Positions 20,467 to 33,945 are shown, counted from the first letter of the stretch. The stretch is 64,000 nt of DNA from Carettochelys insculpta (GCF_033958435.1 NC_134152.1:10340001-10404000); one strand, 5' to 3'. A program made the numbers and translations. Notes: generated from the letters alone by a model not told the origin.

Positions 20467-22155
20467 ACCTGTACCACACAGGGAACTGAGGAGCACACCT
20501 ATATTCAACACACAGAGTAGGATGCATTAGTTATCTTCAGTTAAACTATTTGCCTTTGTTACTGAATGGAAATTATGCCCAGTTACTACACCATTCTTCA
20601 ACAGCACTGGGTGGTGTTTAAAATAAATACTAACAAGTAGATCTCAAGTGCCACTCAGCAGTAGTGAAGTGATAAACTGGTCTTGACTGCAAGTTTTGAT
20701 CCCACTGGCGCACAGAAATATTTCTTTTGTCTCTGCTTATTCTTATTTGTCACACAAAATATGAGAAACACGTTTAATGGTTGAATCATTAGTCCCAAAC
20801 TGGGTCTCTAGTGATGGAAAATTGAGAGATTTTATATAGGTATTTTCGTAATTTAGGTGGATTATTTAACCATTCTTTTCCCTTTCTGTGTCTCATGTTG
20901 CTATGATGACCTGAATTAGCTCAATTATCAGTCTCAGAGAGGTGGTAGAATAGGGAAAAATAGCTTCAAATTGTATCTAGTGAACACCATGAAAGTTGGA
21001 TATGTTGTCTGCATACATCTGTTTGTGACTGATATATTTTTAATTAAGACCTACTTACAGAGAATGGGGCAGAATTCTCAGATAATGCAAATTGTGATGG
21101 AGTTCAAGCTAGGAAAATGTACACCAGCTAAGAGCCTTCTCCAATAAAGAGGAAAACCACATTTCCCTCACTCTTTTTCTTGCAAATAAAATAAAATAAA
21201 ATAAAATAGAAAGGATGAAAACCAGCTGTTTCAAAAATTGTATGAAACACAATGCAACTCCACTTTCCTATGGAGAGTAACTAGAGTGTACATTGCTGTG
21301 AATGTTGATAGTAAGCATATGCTGGAAATCATATCCTCATTAGCAGGTAGAATTCTAGAACATGATTTCCTGGTTTACAAAGGCTTAGCAAGTAGTCTCA
21401 AGGATGTTGTATATGACCTCCCCTCGCTGCTCCTATTCCCACTTCCATCACTTTTGTCTTAATGTGGAATAATGTATTTGTCACCTTTAAGGGACTTTTT
21501 CAGCCAGGGTAGGCTAAACTGAACACTTTGATTGATTGTTCATATTGTCTGTTGGCTTTTCTGAAAAGAACCATTTGTTTTCCACTAAATGGATGCTTAC
21601 TCCTAAAAAAAATGGTGACTCAGCGTATTAGTTACATAGCAAAAGTTGGTTCTTCACAGGTCTAGGAACTAACATTTACACAACAGTCCAGTGCTCAGCA
21701 GGTATCAATCATCACAGCTCTACTGGTGTCAGTGGACATGCTCTGTTTTATACCAGCTAAGGTCTTGGCTCAAAATGTATTTTATTATTTTTATTATTGC
21801 TATTATTTTACTGTCACCTACACATGAAAAGAAACAAATTTGCATTGTTACTAAACTTGGTCAAGAATTTCCTGATATTTTTTCATCAGAAAATATACTC
21901 TTTATAGCTGACTGTGATGGGTCTTTGCCCAGCCAGCAGTAAAAAAGATTTGGGTATTCCTTTAAGTGTCCTGGTTACAATGAAGGAGAAAGAAAGAGCA
22001 ACTTACTTGAGCAAAGCCAAGAGGAAAACAGATAGGTGCTGGATAAGTTAGGATGATGACCCACCATGTGCACTGAGGGACAGGAAGGGTATTAATATTA
22101 CTTGCTTTCAGGAAGTAACCAACTCTGTCATTTCTCTCACCATTCTGATCAGCAT
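20467..22155. other. unassigned sequence with (AAAAT)n tract
   Basis: No exon or named repeat recognised. An (AAAAT)n microsatellite lies at about 21184-21209 and may be the tail of an unrecognised retroelement. Confidence 0.4.
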
Positions 22156-25053
22156 GGCTACAACTACACTAGCAAGTTTTGCCAACAAAACTGGTGGAAC
22201 GTTCACATACAAAACACGTTTTGTCGACAGTTGGTCAATATAACTCAGCACTTTTGCCGGCAGTGTTCTGCCTCTCAGCCATGAGGCAAAACACTTCTGT
22301 CAACAGATTCTGTCAACAGAAAAGCTGTGCAGTTGCTCTGTGGGTCTTCTCTTGATAGACAGGGCCTCCAGAACAATGGTCAGCCCTGTCTGCTGTGCTT
22401 CCAGGTACCTGTTTTGTTGAGAGTGCAGCTGGGCAGACCTGCCACTCCAGAGCGGAGTGCTCTTCCAATTAGCTTTTGTGTGTGGCTGCACTCTGTCTAC
22501 AGAAGTTTTGTTGGGAAATCTCTTCTGACAATGACTTCTGTTGACAGAGTGCTGTGGTGTAACTGTAGTGATTGGCTTTTGGGGGTGCCAATGAGAGAGT
22601 CCAGATGGGACATCAGTGGGTCCCAGGCCCATGTCTGTCACTCCTGTTCCAATGCCCATCACTCCTGGTCCTCTTGAAGCCACCAGTCCAGGAGGGTCCA
22701 TCTGCCTCCTTTTGGTGACCATGTAGCTCCGCAGGGCATCATTTTCTGCCTAGCGATGGCTCTTCTTGCCATGGGCCCTCCCTGGCAGTGGTGAGGTGCC
22801 AGACCTCTCTGGTGCCACTCTCAGGCTAGCTGGCTCTGGTCACTGGATGGGGCTGGTTGGTCCCAGCAGTGGGGTGGAGCTGGCCCAGACCTTGGACAGT
22901 GCAACTGTAAGAGAGCGGGAGGAGAGATCATGAGTCATGCACACCACACAACCCCTAGGGCCCTGCCCCCACCTGCCATTAGCTGAGGGATGGAGATGTC
23001 CTAGGAGCACGGCCTTCAGTGCCCTGCATGGTGGGCCCTGCCACACAGGGAACCCATGATGCCTCAGGGACCAGACTGACCACTGCACCTCTCTGCCCCT
23101 TCCACCTGATAGGTAGCAGCCGGGGGGGGAGGTTTCCAGCTACAGAGAGGACCCGCATAGGTGGTGGGTGTGTTGGGCACGGCCTTGCCCTCTCCAGGGC
23201 CACCTCCCACATGTGTGCAGCTTACAGCACTGTCCACAGTTGTGGGTGCAGCCTTTTCCTTGTGGGAATGCCTGCAGATTGAGAGCTGCACCTGGCTGTT
23301 TCTAGCCATGGCTGGTTTCTGCTCCCGCCCCCCAATTCCAGGAAGGAGGCTTCCCCCACACCTCCACAATATGGTGGAGGACACAGCAGGTGGACATAAC
23401 ATGGGGGACATTGTGCTCCCCCTACACAGGCAGGTGAGGAGGCACCTGAACAGTGCTTTCAGACAGCTAAAAGCACACACTGCTTGGAGCCATGCCTGTT
23501 TGAGATGGGCGTTGAAGAGGACCTAAGTGGGGTCCAGGTGGCCAGTGTAGGGACTCATGAGCCAGGGCATGGAGGGGTAGGCAGCATCCCCCATGATGCA
23601 GAGTTGCATCTGCACGTCCACACCCTCCTGCTTCCAGTGGAGGATGTAGGTGCCTGGCTTCATCCTCTGGCACAGGCTGGACTTGCAGAACACCTGCACA
23701 TCATGTGGATGAGCACCCAATGAAAATATGAAGGAACCATCCCTAGTGGCCAACCAGAGCCTGAAGCACAATGCAGTAGTACCCCTTGCAGTTTATGTAC
23801 TGGGTCACACTGTGGTCCAGGGCATGGATGGGGATGTGGGTCCCATCGATAACTCTGAACCAGTTCAGGAACCCCAGGGCAGTTGTGGCATGAAAAACCC
23901 CATGACCATGTCCAGGTCTGTGCTGCGGATGACCCTCGAGAGCAGGAGTTTGTTGAGGGCTGTCACTACCTGCAAGGGGAGAAGACCAAACATGTACATG
24001 AGGGACTGAGGGACATTGTCTTTGTGCCCTGGGAGCCTCTCCTGCCCCCTCCCACCCCCATTCTCTCCTGGTCTCCCCCTAACAGTGGGTTTGTGTTAGG
24101 GTGGGAGCCTCTGCTGCCCCCTCCCCAATCCCACCTCTCAAACCCCCAAACCCACTACCTGAGGGTCCCCTTTGGTGGACCCCACCCCCTTCCCTTCTTC
24201 CTGTTCAGTGCTTTCAGCCCGAGAGTGCCATACCTATGTGAGCATGGCCTGATGGTGGACTTCCCCATGCCAAACTGATTCCCAATGAAGTGGTAGCTGT
24301 CAGGGGTGGTGAGCTTCCATACGGTGATGACAGCCTGCTTCTTCAGGAGGATGACACCACAGACAGCTGTCCTCCTCTGGAGGGTTTGGGGTGAACCAGG
24401 TGTAGAGCTCCAGGAAAGTTTCTTTCCTCATGTGGAAGTTCTGAAGCCACTGCTGGTCATCCCACTGCCCCATGACCAGCCAATACCATCTGTTGGAACT
24501 GGTGGTGTACTTCCAGACCCTCCTGGTCACCCTAGGGTGTGGGTAGAGGTGGAGCCCTGGGGCACTGAGGATGTGCTCCGTGATCCCAGTAGCAGGCTTG
24601 TCCCCCAGAGGAGGTGGAGAACTGACGTGATCAGGGTACTCAGAAGCTCCAGCAACCTGGAGTGGATCCAGCACAAGCCTGGTGGGCTGCTCTGGCACCA
24701 TGGCTAACTGGACAGGACAAACTCATGTGAACACTGCATTAGCTATGCTGTCCCTTGTGGAGGTAGGCACGACTCATTAGGGTCAGGGAACATGGTTGGG
24801 GTAGACCATTTAAGGGTAAGCCTGGCTAGAGTTCCCCAAAGGGTTTGCAATCCATGAGACCCTGTACGATGAGGCTCTAGGGTCTGTTCTCTCAAGAGAA
24901 TGGCCAGGCTGTGAGGCCACTCTCTGTCGACAGAGCAGATCCCATTTTTTATATGCCTTTTGTGTGTGGACGTGATCTGTCAACAGAGGTTTTGTCGTAA
25001 GATCTCTTCTGACAGCAACTTCTGTCCAAAGACCACTGTAGTTTAGACATGAT
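22156..25053 (-). mobile_element. decayed Harbinger element (GTTGACAGA lineage)
   Basis: The left end reads GGCTACAACTACACTAG. The right end near 25035-25053 reads (minus strand) GATCATGTCTAAACTACAG. Both ends carry GTCAACAGA / TCTGTTGAC palindromes like the 405-441 bp MITEs at 4.1-5.5 and 60.2 kb. A transposase remnant lies between them on the minus strand. The first 410 bp are themselves MITE-like, with a TIR-like sequence ending near 22565, so this may be a MITE next to an element rather than a single element. Borders are approximate and no target duplication is preserved. Confidence 0.55.
23064..24701 (-). pseudogene. Harbinger transposase (HARBI1-like), heavily decayed
   Basis: Exon 1 (24701 to about 24270) has YWLVMGQWDDQQWLQNFHMR and KETFLELYTWF, the N-terminal helix-turn-helix-like block, then loses frame. 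Downstream pieces of the DDE core are readable: VIDGTHIPIHALDHS with the first Asp, YINCKGYYCIVLQALV, then MKPGTYILHW and IMGDAAYPSMPWLMSPYTGH with the second Asp. The catalytic Glu region (SCLKALFRCLLTCL) no longer shows the Glu. Multiple stops and frameshifts. By sequence it is the most diverged transposase in the window. Confidence 0.75.
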
Positions 25054-25092
25054 CTGTGGGTGTAGGCTAAGCTAGGAGGACAGGTACCTACA

Positions 25093-25386
25093 TTGCAGGG
25101 TAGGGGTAGGATCCAGGGCAGGGACTGGACTCAAGGTCCCTTCCAGTTCTAGTGCTCTATGATTTTAAGTTACAGAGGGGGAAGTGTAGTTTGGATATTA
25201 AGAAAAACTATTTCACCAGGATAGTGATGAAGAACTGGAATGTGTTACCTAGAGAGGTGCTGGAATCTTCATTCTTACATGTTTTTAAGTCTTGGCTTGA
25301 CAGTGACAATTTAGTCAGGGGGCTGGACTTGTTGATTTCCTGGGGTTCCTTCCAGACCTAGGATTTTAAGATTCTAGGATTCTATG
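25093..25386 (+). mobile_element. two CR1 3' ends in tandem
   Basis: A first short fragment ends at about 25163 with CTTCCAGTTCTAGTGCTCTA. A second (from about 25170) reads GGGAAGTGTAGTTTGGATAT... FTRIVMKNWNVLPREVLESS and ends in degenerate octamers (ATTTTAAGATTCTAGGATTC). Both are the extreme 3' ends of CR1 elements on the plus strand. Confidence 0.75.
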
Positions 25387-26840
25387 ACACAGCCAGTGTG
25401 CCTGGCACAGTGGGGAAGCCACCCATGTTATCCAGTTCCACATAACTCTCATATGTGGGGAGATTATTGATCTGAGCAATAGGCTGGAACCAGGTTGAAA
25501 GAGAAGGAGCTGAGAGCAGCTCTCCCAGATAGGTGGGAAATCCAAGAAAAAAACATGCACTCTGACATATTACCAGGTATTCTTCAATATGTGAAGTGAC
25601 TAAAGTTGCAACTTAGTGAAACCACTACCACTTCTTTCTCATCTGTCTCCTGGCATGACTAGTGTATTGCTGCTTGGTCAAAACCAAATGTTTCTGCAAA
25701 TGTGTGTCTATTTCAACTGAATTTTGTTTCAGGAGAGAAATCAGAAGAAACCATTTCAATATTCTCAAACATTTTAGTTTGACATTTTGAGATTGGAATG
25801 CTTTGAGTTTTTTAACGTGGATTTTATTTTAAAATTGAGTACATATTACTAAAAGAGAAAGCAATGAAAAATACTCAAAATCAAAAGAAGCCATACTGAT
25901 TTTTACATAATTGGCTATGACAAAAAAGGAGAGCAGAGCTGACCAGCCTAGAAAAATGTGGGTCTACAATGAGAGATGAAGCTTAAGTTATTGAGTATTT
26001 GTTCAGAGGGATAAGTCCAGAAAAGCAAAGTTCTTCTGTCTCTCCAGCTCATTCAGGGTATTTAAACAACGTGGAATTTTGTGTACCAGAGGTCTAAAAG
26101 CATTCTTTATCAGAATGTATGGTAGCAATCACTAAATGTATCAAGCACAATGATGACAAGAAAGGCTGTGGTCACCATTCTGTGCAGTGGACCTTGCTGG
26201 AACACTTGTTTCATATCTCAAAAGCATTTCTGATTGCTGTTAAAAACCTCAGGAAGACCAATCAATCAAGTCAAGTCATTCCAGTCATCTGTCTGTTAAA
26301 AGCAAAATATTGGACAGAACAAAGACAAAGACAGAATTTAACAATACCCAAGGTTACATTACAAAAATCTTTGCTCGGCATGTCAGTGAGACATTTTTAT
26401 TGTGGAAAAGAGCAGGATGAATTTCAGCGCAGTTTTTAGGTCTTTGGTTTCCCATCCCTCCATGTATTGGGGAGAAAAATCAGGAATGGTGGGTGCACTC
26501 AAACAGAAAAAGAGCTTCAGCAATCCTGGATATTTTTTCCACAGTATTTGCTGATGTGAATCCTAGCATAGTGCTCACTCAATACCCCAGGGGAGGGTAA
26601 GGGAATCACAGAAGCACAAAGGATTGCCACTTCTGGCATATTGGGTGCAGTCTTGGGTCAGGGAGTTCTGTCTCAAGAAAGGCAACACAACACAGGAAGG
26701 ATGAATGATCCCAGTCAGTGTTTGCTCTGCACCCTGGACAGTCAAATGCAGCTGCCAACTCCTACCCCAGGTAGAAACTTCATGGGAGACTGATTGTGGA
26801 CAAAGTACCAGATCTGCCTCAGGGCTAAACTGCTCCCAGA
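25387..26840. other. unassigned sequence
   Basis: Nothing recognisable. Open frames near 26.1-26.4 kb lack conserved motifs or splice context. Confidence 0.4.
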
Positions 26841-27121
26841 GGCCATGGTCACATGAGCCCCCGCCCTTTTGAAAGGAAGATGCTAATGAGACACTTCAGC
26901 GGATGCAGCGCCTTATTAGCATAATAGCGGCCAGGAGCATTTCAAAAGTGCTGCTTTCGAAATGCATGTTGCTCGTGTAGACAGGGACATTTCGAAAGGA
27001 CCCCCTGGATTTTGAATATGGAAATGAGGTGCCAGATATGTAAATCTGTACCTCATTGCATTTTCAGTTTCCTTCATTTGCATGCCTCTTGTGAAAGAGG
27101 AATGCAAGTGTTGATGCAGCT
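26841..27121. repeat. Harbinger-like MITE fragment
   Basis: The left end GGCCATGGTCACATGAG and right end CAAGTGTTGATGCAGCT are weak inverted copies of the common TIR. The inside holds TTTTGAAAGGAAGATGCTAATG, TTTCGAAATGCATGTTGC, TTTCGAAAGGACC and CATTTGCATGCCTCTTGTGA, words shared with the other palindromic MITEs. No target duplication is evident. Confidence 0.5.
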
Positions 27122-28309
27122 GGGGCATTTGCTAAATGGCCTTCAGAGACCCTGTCCCATAGCTTTAAAATAATGGACATCTCCAATAGTTGTGCTTTCA
27201 AGGCTGCTACTGTTGCTCACATCTCACCTTAGCATCCAAAACCATGGTGACTGCATGCTGTACGGTGGCTGCTCAGCACATAGTGCATATTGAGACAGGG
27301 TGATTCCGTGTTGACCTTCAGGTGCAGGGAGAGACAGTGACTTGTCCTAGGAAGTAGAGCAAAGAGGTTAGTTTACAATGGATACTTTCTTCAGTGAATG
27401 TCACCTGTTTTCTGTTTGCAAATTGCTGCGAAGAGATTGTGAACATCTAATTTATTCCTAAATTAGTATTTGAATGGATTTCTTTAGTTAATAATTCTTT
27501 GCTGGCAGAATATTTGACTTGCGACTATTACAAATTAATAGATTCTTCATACGCTAGCAATTACCTGGAATATAAAACATAACAATAACATAAGTTACAG
27601 TGGTGCTCTTGCAATCTGCCTGTAACAGAAAGCACTGGCACTATAAATTAAATACCAAGTCTAGCTCTGATTAGTTCCTACCTCTTGCCTGAAGAAATCT
27701 TTGGAAATCATAGTTATCACAGGGATCCTGGGGCATGTGGTGAGTTGGGAACAAGGATATTAAAACCTCCCCTTTCATCAACACAGGAGGAGATGTGGAA
27801 GGATCAGGAAATAGAACTATTAATCATTCTCCTCCAAGGGCTTGGGTGCAGCAAGTAGAACTGGAACAGTAGGAACATCAGAAATGTGTAGAACTCTGGT
27901 TATTGGTGGCAGATGATTGGTAGTCTGTGGATACTTGAGAAAGAGTCTTTTTAGGATATCTGATGGAAAAGAAAAAAAGCTGCAGGAGCCCACTTTTCAG
28001 TTTTTGTTCTACCGCAAACAAGCTATGTAGTCGAAGACAAGCCGCTTCATTTGCTCTGTACCTCATGTCCATTAACATGGGGTGGATTTCTGTTGAGCCT
28101 GCAGTGGGAGACACCTGGAACAAGGTGACAGAAGCCTTGGGGGAAGAAGCCAGGAAGGCCTTAATTTTTAAAGGAGCGGCAGGTGGGAACTGAATGCCAA
28201 CCTCCAACAAGACACTTAGAGACTGAGCAAAGATTGGGGCAGACATGTTCTTTATTGACACTTGATTTGGCTTCTGCTCCCCCAGCAGAGGTGAAGTTTT
28301 AATTTAGCT
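27122..28309. other. unassigned sequence
   Basis: A 127-codon open frame on the minus strand (27878-28261) and a 76-codon one on the plus strand overlap it, but neither shows a domain I know or convincing splice sites. It could be part of an unrecognised retroelement upstream of the CR1 copy. Confidence 0.35.
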
Positions 28310-29556
28310 GGAAGGCTATATTCAGACCCTGAAAAAGGAAAGTTTCTATGGTGAGATAACTGGCTCTGTGGATAGGGGAAAATCAATGAATTTGATTTAT
28401 CTTGACTTTAGCAAAGCTTTTGATACGGTCTCCCACAATATTTTTGTCAGCAAGTTAAAGGAAAGTGGATTGGATAAATGGATGGTAAGATGAATAGAAA
28501 GCTGCCCAGAAGGTTGGACCCAGTGGGGAGTGATCAACGGCTCGATTGTGGGATGGTGGTTGGTTTCTAGTGGAGTGCCCCAAGGTTCAGTTCTGGGTCC
28601 TGTTCTGTTCAACATATTTATCAATGACCTGGATGAGGAGTTGGATTGCACCCTCAGCAAGTTTGCAGATGACACTAAGCTAGGGGGAGAGGTAGATACG
28701 CTGGAGGGTAGGGACAGGGTCCGGACTGACTTAGACAAATTGGAAGACTGGGCTGCAAGAAATCTGATGAGGTTCAATAAGGACAAGTGCTGAGTCCTGC
28801 ACTTGGGCCAGAAGAATCCTAAGCATTGTTACAGGCTGGGGTCCGACTGGCTCGGTAGTCATTTTGCAGAAAAGGAGGTGGGAGTTGTAGTGGATGAGAA
28901 CATGGACATGAGTCAACAGTGTGCCGTTGTATCCAAGAAAGCTAATGGCATATTAAGTTGCATCAAGAGAAGCATTGCTGGTCGATCCAGAGAAGTGATT
29001 ATTCCTCTTTATTCAGCCTTGGTGAGGCTGCATCTGGAGTATTGTGTCCAGTTCTGGGCCCCCAATTGTAGGAAGGATATGGATACGCTGGAGAGGGTCC
29101 AGTGGAGGGCAACCAAAATAATTAGGGGCTGGAGCATATGACTTATGAAGAAAGGTTGAGGGAATTGGGACTGTTTAGTTTGCAGAAGAGAAGACTGAGG
29201 GGGGACTTGACAACAGCCTTCAACTTACTGAAGGGAGACTGCAAAAAGGCTGGAGAGAGGCTGTTTACAGTGGTCACAGATGGCAGAACACAGAACAATG
29301 GTCTCAAGTTGTGATTGGAAAGCTCCAGGTTGAACATTAGGAAAGACTTTTTCACTAGGAGGGTGGTGAAGCATTGGAATGGTCTACCCAGGGAAGTAGT
29401 GGAGTCTCCATCCCTGGAGGTGTTTAAGTCTCACCTTGACAAAGCCCTGATGTGGCTGATCTGATGGGTTTGGTCCTGCTTGGAGCAGGGGGCTGGACTT
29501 GATGGCTTTTTTAGGTCTCTTCCATCTCTATTGTTCTATGATTTTATGATTCTATG
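28310..29556 (+). mobile_element. CR1 LINE, 5' truncated, degenerate
   Basis: Plus-strand reverse transcriptase remnant in order: MNLIYLDFSKAFDTVSHNIF (motif A), [20 protein letters not shown] (motif B), FADDTKLGG with the catalytic FADD intact, [15 protein letters not shown], then after a stop [16 protein letters not shown] and [21 protein letters not shown] frameshift follows near 29140. The 3' UTR ends in TTCTATGATTTTATGATTCT, the CR1 octamer signature. Stops at about 28490 and 28791 make it a pseudogene. It is a different and older CR1 lineage from the 2.3-3.3 kb copy. Confidence 0.85.
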
Positions 29557-29708
29557 AAAGTGAATCAGTGTCTGCATTTCCACAGTGGAGCAGGTAAAGA
29601 CACTTACACTAACATTTGAAAAGATTTTGTTTCCAGAAATAGTTCCAATATCCAGAATGAGGAATTCTGTTGAAATGGTAAAATTGTCCACACAGTTCCA
29701 TGTATAAC

Positions 29709-29865
29709 AAGTTAAACTAGGAGTCCTGTGGCACCTTAACGCCTCACGGATTTATTTGTGCAGAAGGTTTTGTAAGCAAAAATCCACTTTGTTAGCATGT
29801 GATGAAGTGGGCTTTTTCCTCACAAAAGCTTGGGTTCATAAAATCTGCTAATCTTCAAGGTGCCA
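29709..29865. repeat. partial SINE-like hairpin
   Basis: Contains GGAGTCCTGTGGCACCTTAA, GATGAAGTGGGCTTTT and CACAAAAGCTTGGGTTCATA, a diverged copy of the palindromic repeat at 8590-8792. The tRNA-like head is missing. Confidence 0.5.
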
Positions 29866-29989
29866 ACAAAATGTCTCATTGCTTTTGCAGCTGCATACAA
29901 ACTTGCTACCCCTCTGACACATGAGTAACCATTGAAAAGTTTCCCATTACTACTGTGTTGGTTGTATAACAAATGGTTAGTACACAGTT

Positions 29990-32900
29990 CAAAAACAGCT
30001 TTGTACAAACACCCAAACGTTGAATCTGCTCATGACCTTATGAACACTGACTCAATACGCAAAACAGAAGTCATAGATCAACAGCCACACAAATGGAACA
30101 TCAACATCACTGCTCTCCAGGAAACCAGGCTGACAGATGCTGGGTCAGTGAAAAAAATCAACTACACTTTCTTCTGGAAGGGTTTGAGTTCAGAGGAACA
30201 CCCCTCTATGGATTTGGATTTGCTGTTTGGAACAATCTGTTGAAATTTATCAATACACCCACAGCTGAATTGTAATGTATTATATCCCTGAAACTTTGCA
30301 TCAAGTCAGGATATGTCAACATCATCAGTGCTTATGCACCCACATTGGCGTTGTGCACAAAAACAAGGACCACTTTCATTATAGGCTTCAGAAAGTTATT
30401 AACTCTTTTCCAGCTAGCGAACAATTGTACATCCTTGGTGACTTCAATGCAAGAGTTGGACACAACCATCAGTCCCGTCCCATCTGCCTCGGTCATCATG
30501 GAAAATGAACAAAAATAGTGAAAGGTTTCTCAAAGTCAGCTCTCAGAATCAGCTCTGCATCACTAATATTTCCTTTAATTTAAAGAGTGTCACAAGGTTT
30601 CATAGTGCCATCCCAGATCTGGTCACTGGCATCAACTTGACCTCGTATGCAGGAAACATCTCCACACCATCAAAATTAAATGCACGCATCACAGCGCAGA
30701 TTGTGAAACTGATCACTCCTTGATCATCAGCAGAGTTAAAATTGTCACAAAGAAATTCCCTATGACAAAGGAATGTAATAAGCCAAAAATTAATACCCTC
30801 AATACCAGTTATGCGCTGAAATACTCTGTCTTTGCAGATGATCTCACTTGCAAAATGTAACACAAACTCGACCAACAAACCACTGATGAAACATGGCACA
30901 CGCTAAGCGATGCAATATACGAATGTGCCAAATCTGCCTTTGGAACATGTAAATTCTCTAACAAAGACTGGATCAATGAAAATGCTATCATTCTTAGGCC
31001 TCTTCTTGAATAAAAACACAAAGCATGTCCGAATAACTTAAAAAACTCATCTCAAAGCACAAGAGATCAACTTTGACACACAAGATCTGTTCTTCAAAGA
31101 GAATCCAGGAGGTGTGTCAACAAGTATTGGGACGATGTATGTTCTAATATTCAAAAGGCATAAGATTTGGGTGACCTGAAAACCATGTATGATGGACTGA
31201 AGAAAGCACTCGAACCAAACATTACCAAAGTCTCCCCACTGAAGCATTGAAATGGACAGACAATCACAAACAAAAAGCTGCTGATACCCAGATGGAAGGA
31301 ACACTACTCAAGTCTTTATTCCCACGAGCGCATAATACAACTTGAACTTGACAACCTCATCACAACTTTTCCAGAAATGTCTGAGCTAGATGCAGAGCAT
31401 TTGGAGGAGGAATTTTCTCAAGCTGTTGATTCTCTCTCCAATGGAAAAGCACCAGAAAATGACAGCATTCCAGCTGAATTCCTGAAGGCAAAAAAGGCTG
31501 TGCTCTTCCCCTTCCTCTATGATTTACTCCTAAAATGTTGGAGAGAAGGAGCTGTCCCACATGACATAAAGGCTGCAAACATCATCACTGTCTATAACAA
31601 CAAAGGTGACAAAGCTGACTACAACTACAGAGGCATCTCATTACTGAGCATCACGGGCAAAGCCTTTGCCCATGTCATTCTCAAACACCTGCAAAAACTT
31701 GCAGATTGAGTCTATCCAGAAACACAATGTGGCTTCAGGGCTGGCAGGGCAACAATGGACATGATCTTCTCACTTCAGCAACTACAGGAAAAATGCAGAG
31801 AACAAGGAAAGCCATATTCATAGCATTTGTGTTTTTAACAAAGGCGTTTGACACAGTTAATAGATCAGAACTATACAGCGTATTAAGCAAGACTGGCTGC
31901 CCACTGACCCTACTTAAGCTCATAATATCCTTTCACAAAAACATGAGAACAACAGTGCAATATGATGGATCTACATTGGAATCATTTGCAATGAACAGCG
32001 GAGTCAAACAAGGGTGTGTTTGTGCCCTTACCCTCTTCAGCATATTCTTCTCAGTCCTACTAAATCGCACATTTCAAAGCTCAGGCAGTGACGTATTTCT
32101 CCACACAAGATTAGATGGCTCTCTCTACAACCTGGCAAGACTCAAGGCCAAAACTGAGATCAAGAATCTCCTCATTAGGGAACTCCTCTTCACAGATGAT
32201 GCAGCTCTCATCGCTCATAATGAAGACACACTACAGTCACTGATGGATTCTCCATCTAGCGTCTGCAAGTTGTTTTCCCTTGACATAAGCATGAAGAAAA
32301 ATGTTGTATTCACTCAAGGTATATCTCAGCAACCCACTGTCATTCTGGATAACAGCCCATTAGATGTGGTTCAACAATTCTGGTACCTTGGATCTACTGT
32401 CACCACAAACCTATCCATGGACAAAGAACTGAACATCAGAATCAGGAAGGCAGCTACTATTTTTGGCAGACTTACAAAACAAGCATGGCACAATCCTAAC
32501 CTGACAGTGAAAAGAAAGATACTAATCTACCAGGCACGTGTATTGAGTATCCTGCTCTATGGTTCTGAGGCATTGATCACCTACTTGAACCAGGATTAAA
32601 AACTGAATAGCTTCCATCTTCGTTGCCTCCTCAGAATTATGAATGTCAACTGGCAAGATAGAGTCTCACATGCAGATGACCTGTCAAGATCTGGCATATC
32701 CAGCCTCATAGTGATCCTCAACAGCAGAAGAGTATGACGGCTTAGTCATGTGAGAAGAATGGGTGACCAACGTCTTCCCAGAGAAATCCTCTTCAGTGAA
32801 CTGTCATGTGGGTTGAGAACAAGAGGAAGACCAAAGCTAAGATTCAAGGATACATGCAAAAACTCCATGAAAAAATACAACACCGATCCAAAATCCTGCG

Positions 32901-33945
32901 AATCCACACCATCAGATGGAAATACCTGCCAATAGCTGCGTCTACACGTGCACGCTACTTCGAAGTAGCAGCACCAACTTCGAAATAGCGCCCGTCGCGT
33001 CTACACGCGTCGGGCGCTATTTCGAAGTTAACTTCGACGTTAGGCGGCGAGACGTCGAAGTCGTTAACCTCATGAGGAGATAGGAATAGCGCCCTACTTC
33101 GACGTTCAACGTTGAAGTAGGGACCGTGTAGACGATCCGCGTCCCGCAACGTCGAAATTGCTGGGTCCTCCATGGCGGCCATCAGCTGGGGGGTTGAGAG
33201 ATGCTCTCTCTCCAGCCCCTGCGGGGCTCTATGGTCACCGTGGGCAGCAGCCCTTAGCCCAGGGCTTCTGGCTGCTTCTGCGGCAGCTGGGGATCTATGC
33301 TGCAGGCACAGGGTCTGCAACCAGTTGTCAGCTCTGTGGATCTTGTGTTGTTTAGTGCAACTGTGTCTGGGAGGGGCCCTTTAAGGGAGCGGCTTGCTGT
33401 TGAGTCCGCCCTGTGACCCTGTCTGCAGCTGTGCCTGGCATCCCTATTTCGATGTGTGCTACTTTGACGTGTAGACATTCCCTCACTGCGCCTATTTCGA
33501 TGTTGGGCTGAGCAACGTCGAAGTTGAACATCGACGTTGCTGGCCCTGGAGGACGTGTAGACGTTATTCATCGAAATAGACTATTTCAATGTCGCAACAT
33601 CAAAATAAGCTATTTCGATGTTGGCTGCACGTGTAGACGTAGCCAATGAGTGCTACGACAGGGCACATCATCCTTCAATAGTGTATATGCAAGCCATGCA
33701 AAAGAATTTCATCTTAGAAGGAAAAACTCTCAGATTCAAGAATTTGGAAATAGACTGACATACAGTTATTGCTATCGACGGTTCAAATCCAATACTGGAC
33801 AGATAAGAGATGAGATGGAGATGAGAGACAGATGAGAGAAGCTGCAGACTCAAACACTGGCCATAGATCCTCACTGCTGCCGCTAACCACCATACCTCGA
33901 GACAAAAAGGGGCCATAAAATAAATTAATTAAATAAATAAATAAG
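29990..33945 (+). mobile_element. EN/RT non-LTR LINE, clade unresolved, split by a Harbinger MITE
   Basis: A plus-strand pseudogene of one long ORF. Endonuclease: NINITALQETRLTDAG (catalytic Glu region), YTFFWKGLSSEEHP, then YILGDFNARVGHNHQS. Reverse transcriptase: NYRGISLLSITGKAF, FLTKAFDTVNRSELYSVLSK, MNSGVKQGCVCALTLFSIFF, LLFTDDAALIAHNEDTLQSL (TDDA replaces FADD), WYLGSTVTTNLSMDKELNIR and LLYGSEALITYL. The C-terminus reads RLSHVRRMGDQRLPREI then GLRTRGRPKLRFKDTCKNSM, and after the 711-bp insertion continues as SSFNSVYASHAKEFHLRRKN. The tail is (TAAA)n-like near 33920-33945. A 297-codon stretch (31706-32599) is still open. Many other stops. Confidence 0.8.
32934..33644. mobile_element. non-autonomous Harbinger derivative, TSD AAT
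   Basis: A 711-bp element with TIRs AGCTGCGTCTACACGTG and CACGTGTAGACGTAGCC and AAT duplications (32931-32933, 33645-33647). It interrupts the C-terminal coding part of the LINE. It is built like the 8793-9481 element and shares its distinctive centre (33233-33362 here), so the two form one amplified subfamily. The left subterminal zone is packed with ACTTCGAAGT / TTCGAAAT words. Confidence 0.9.
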
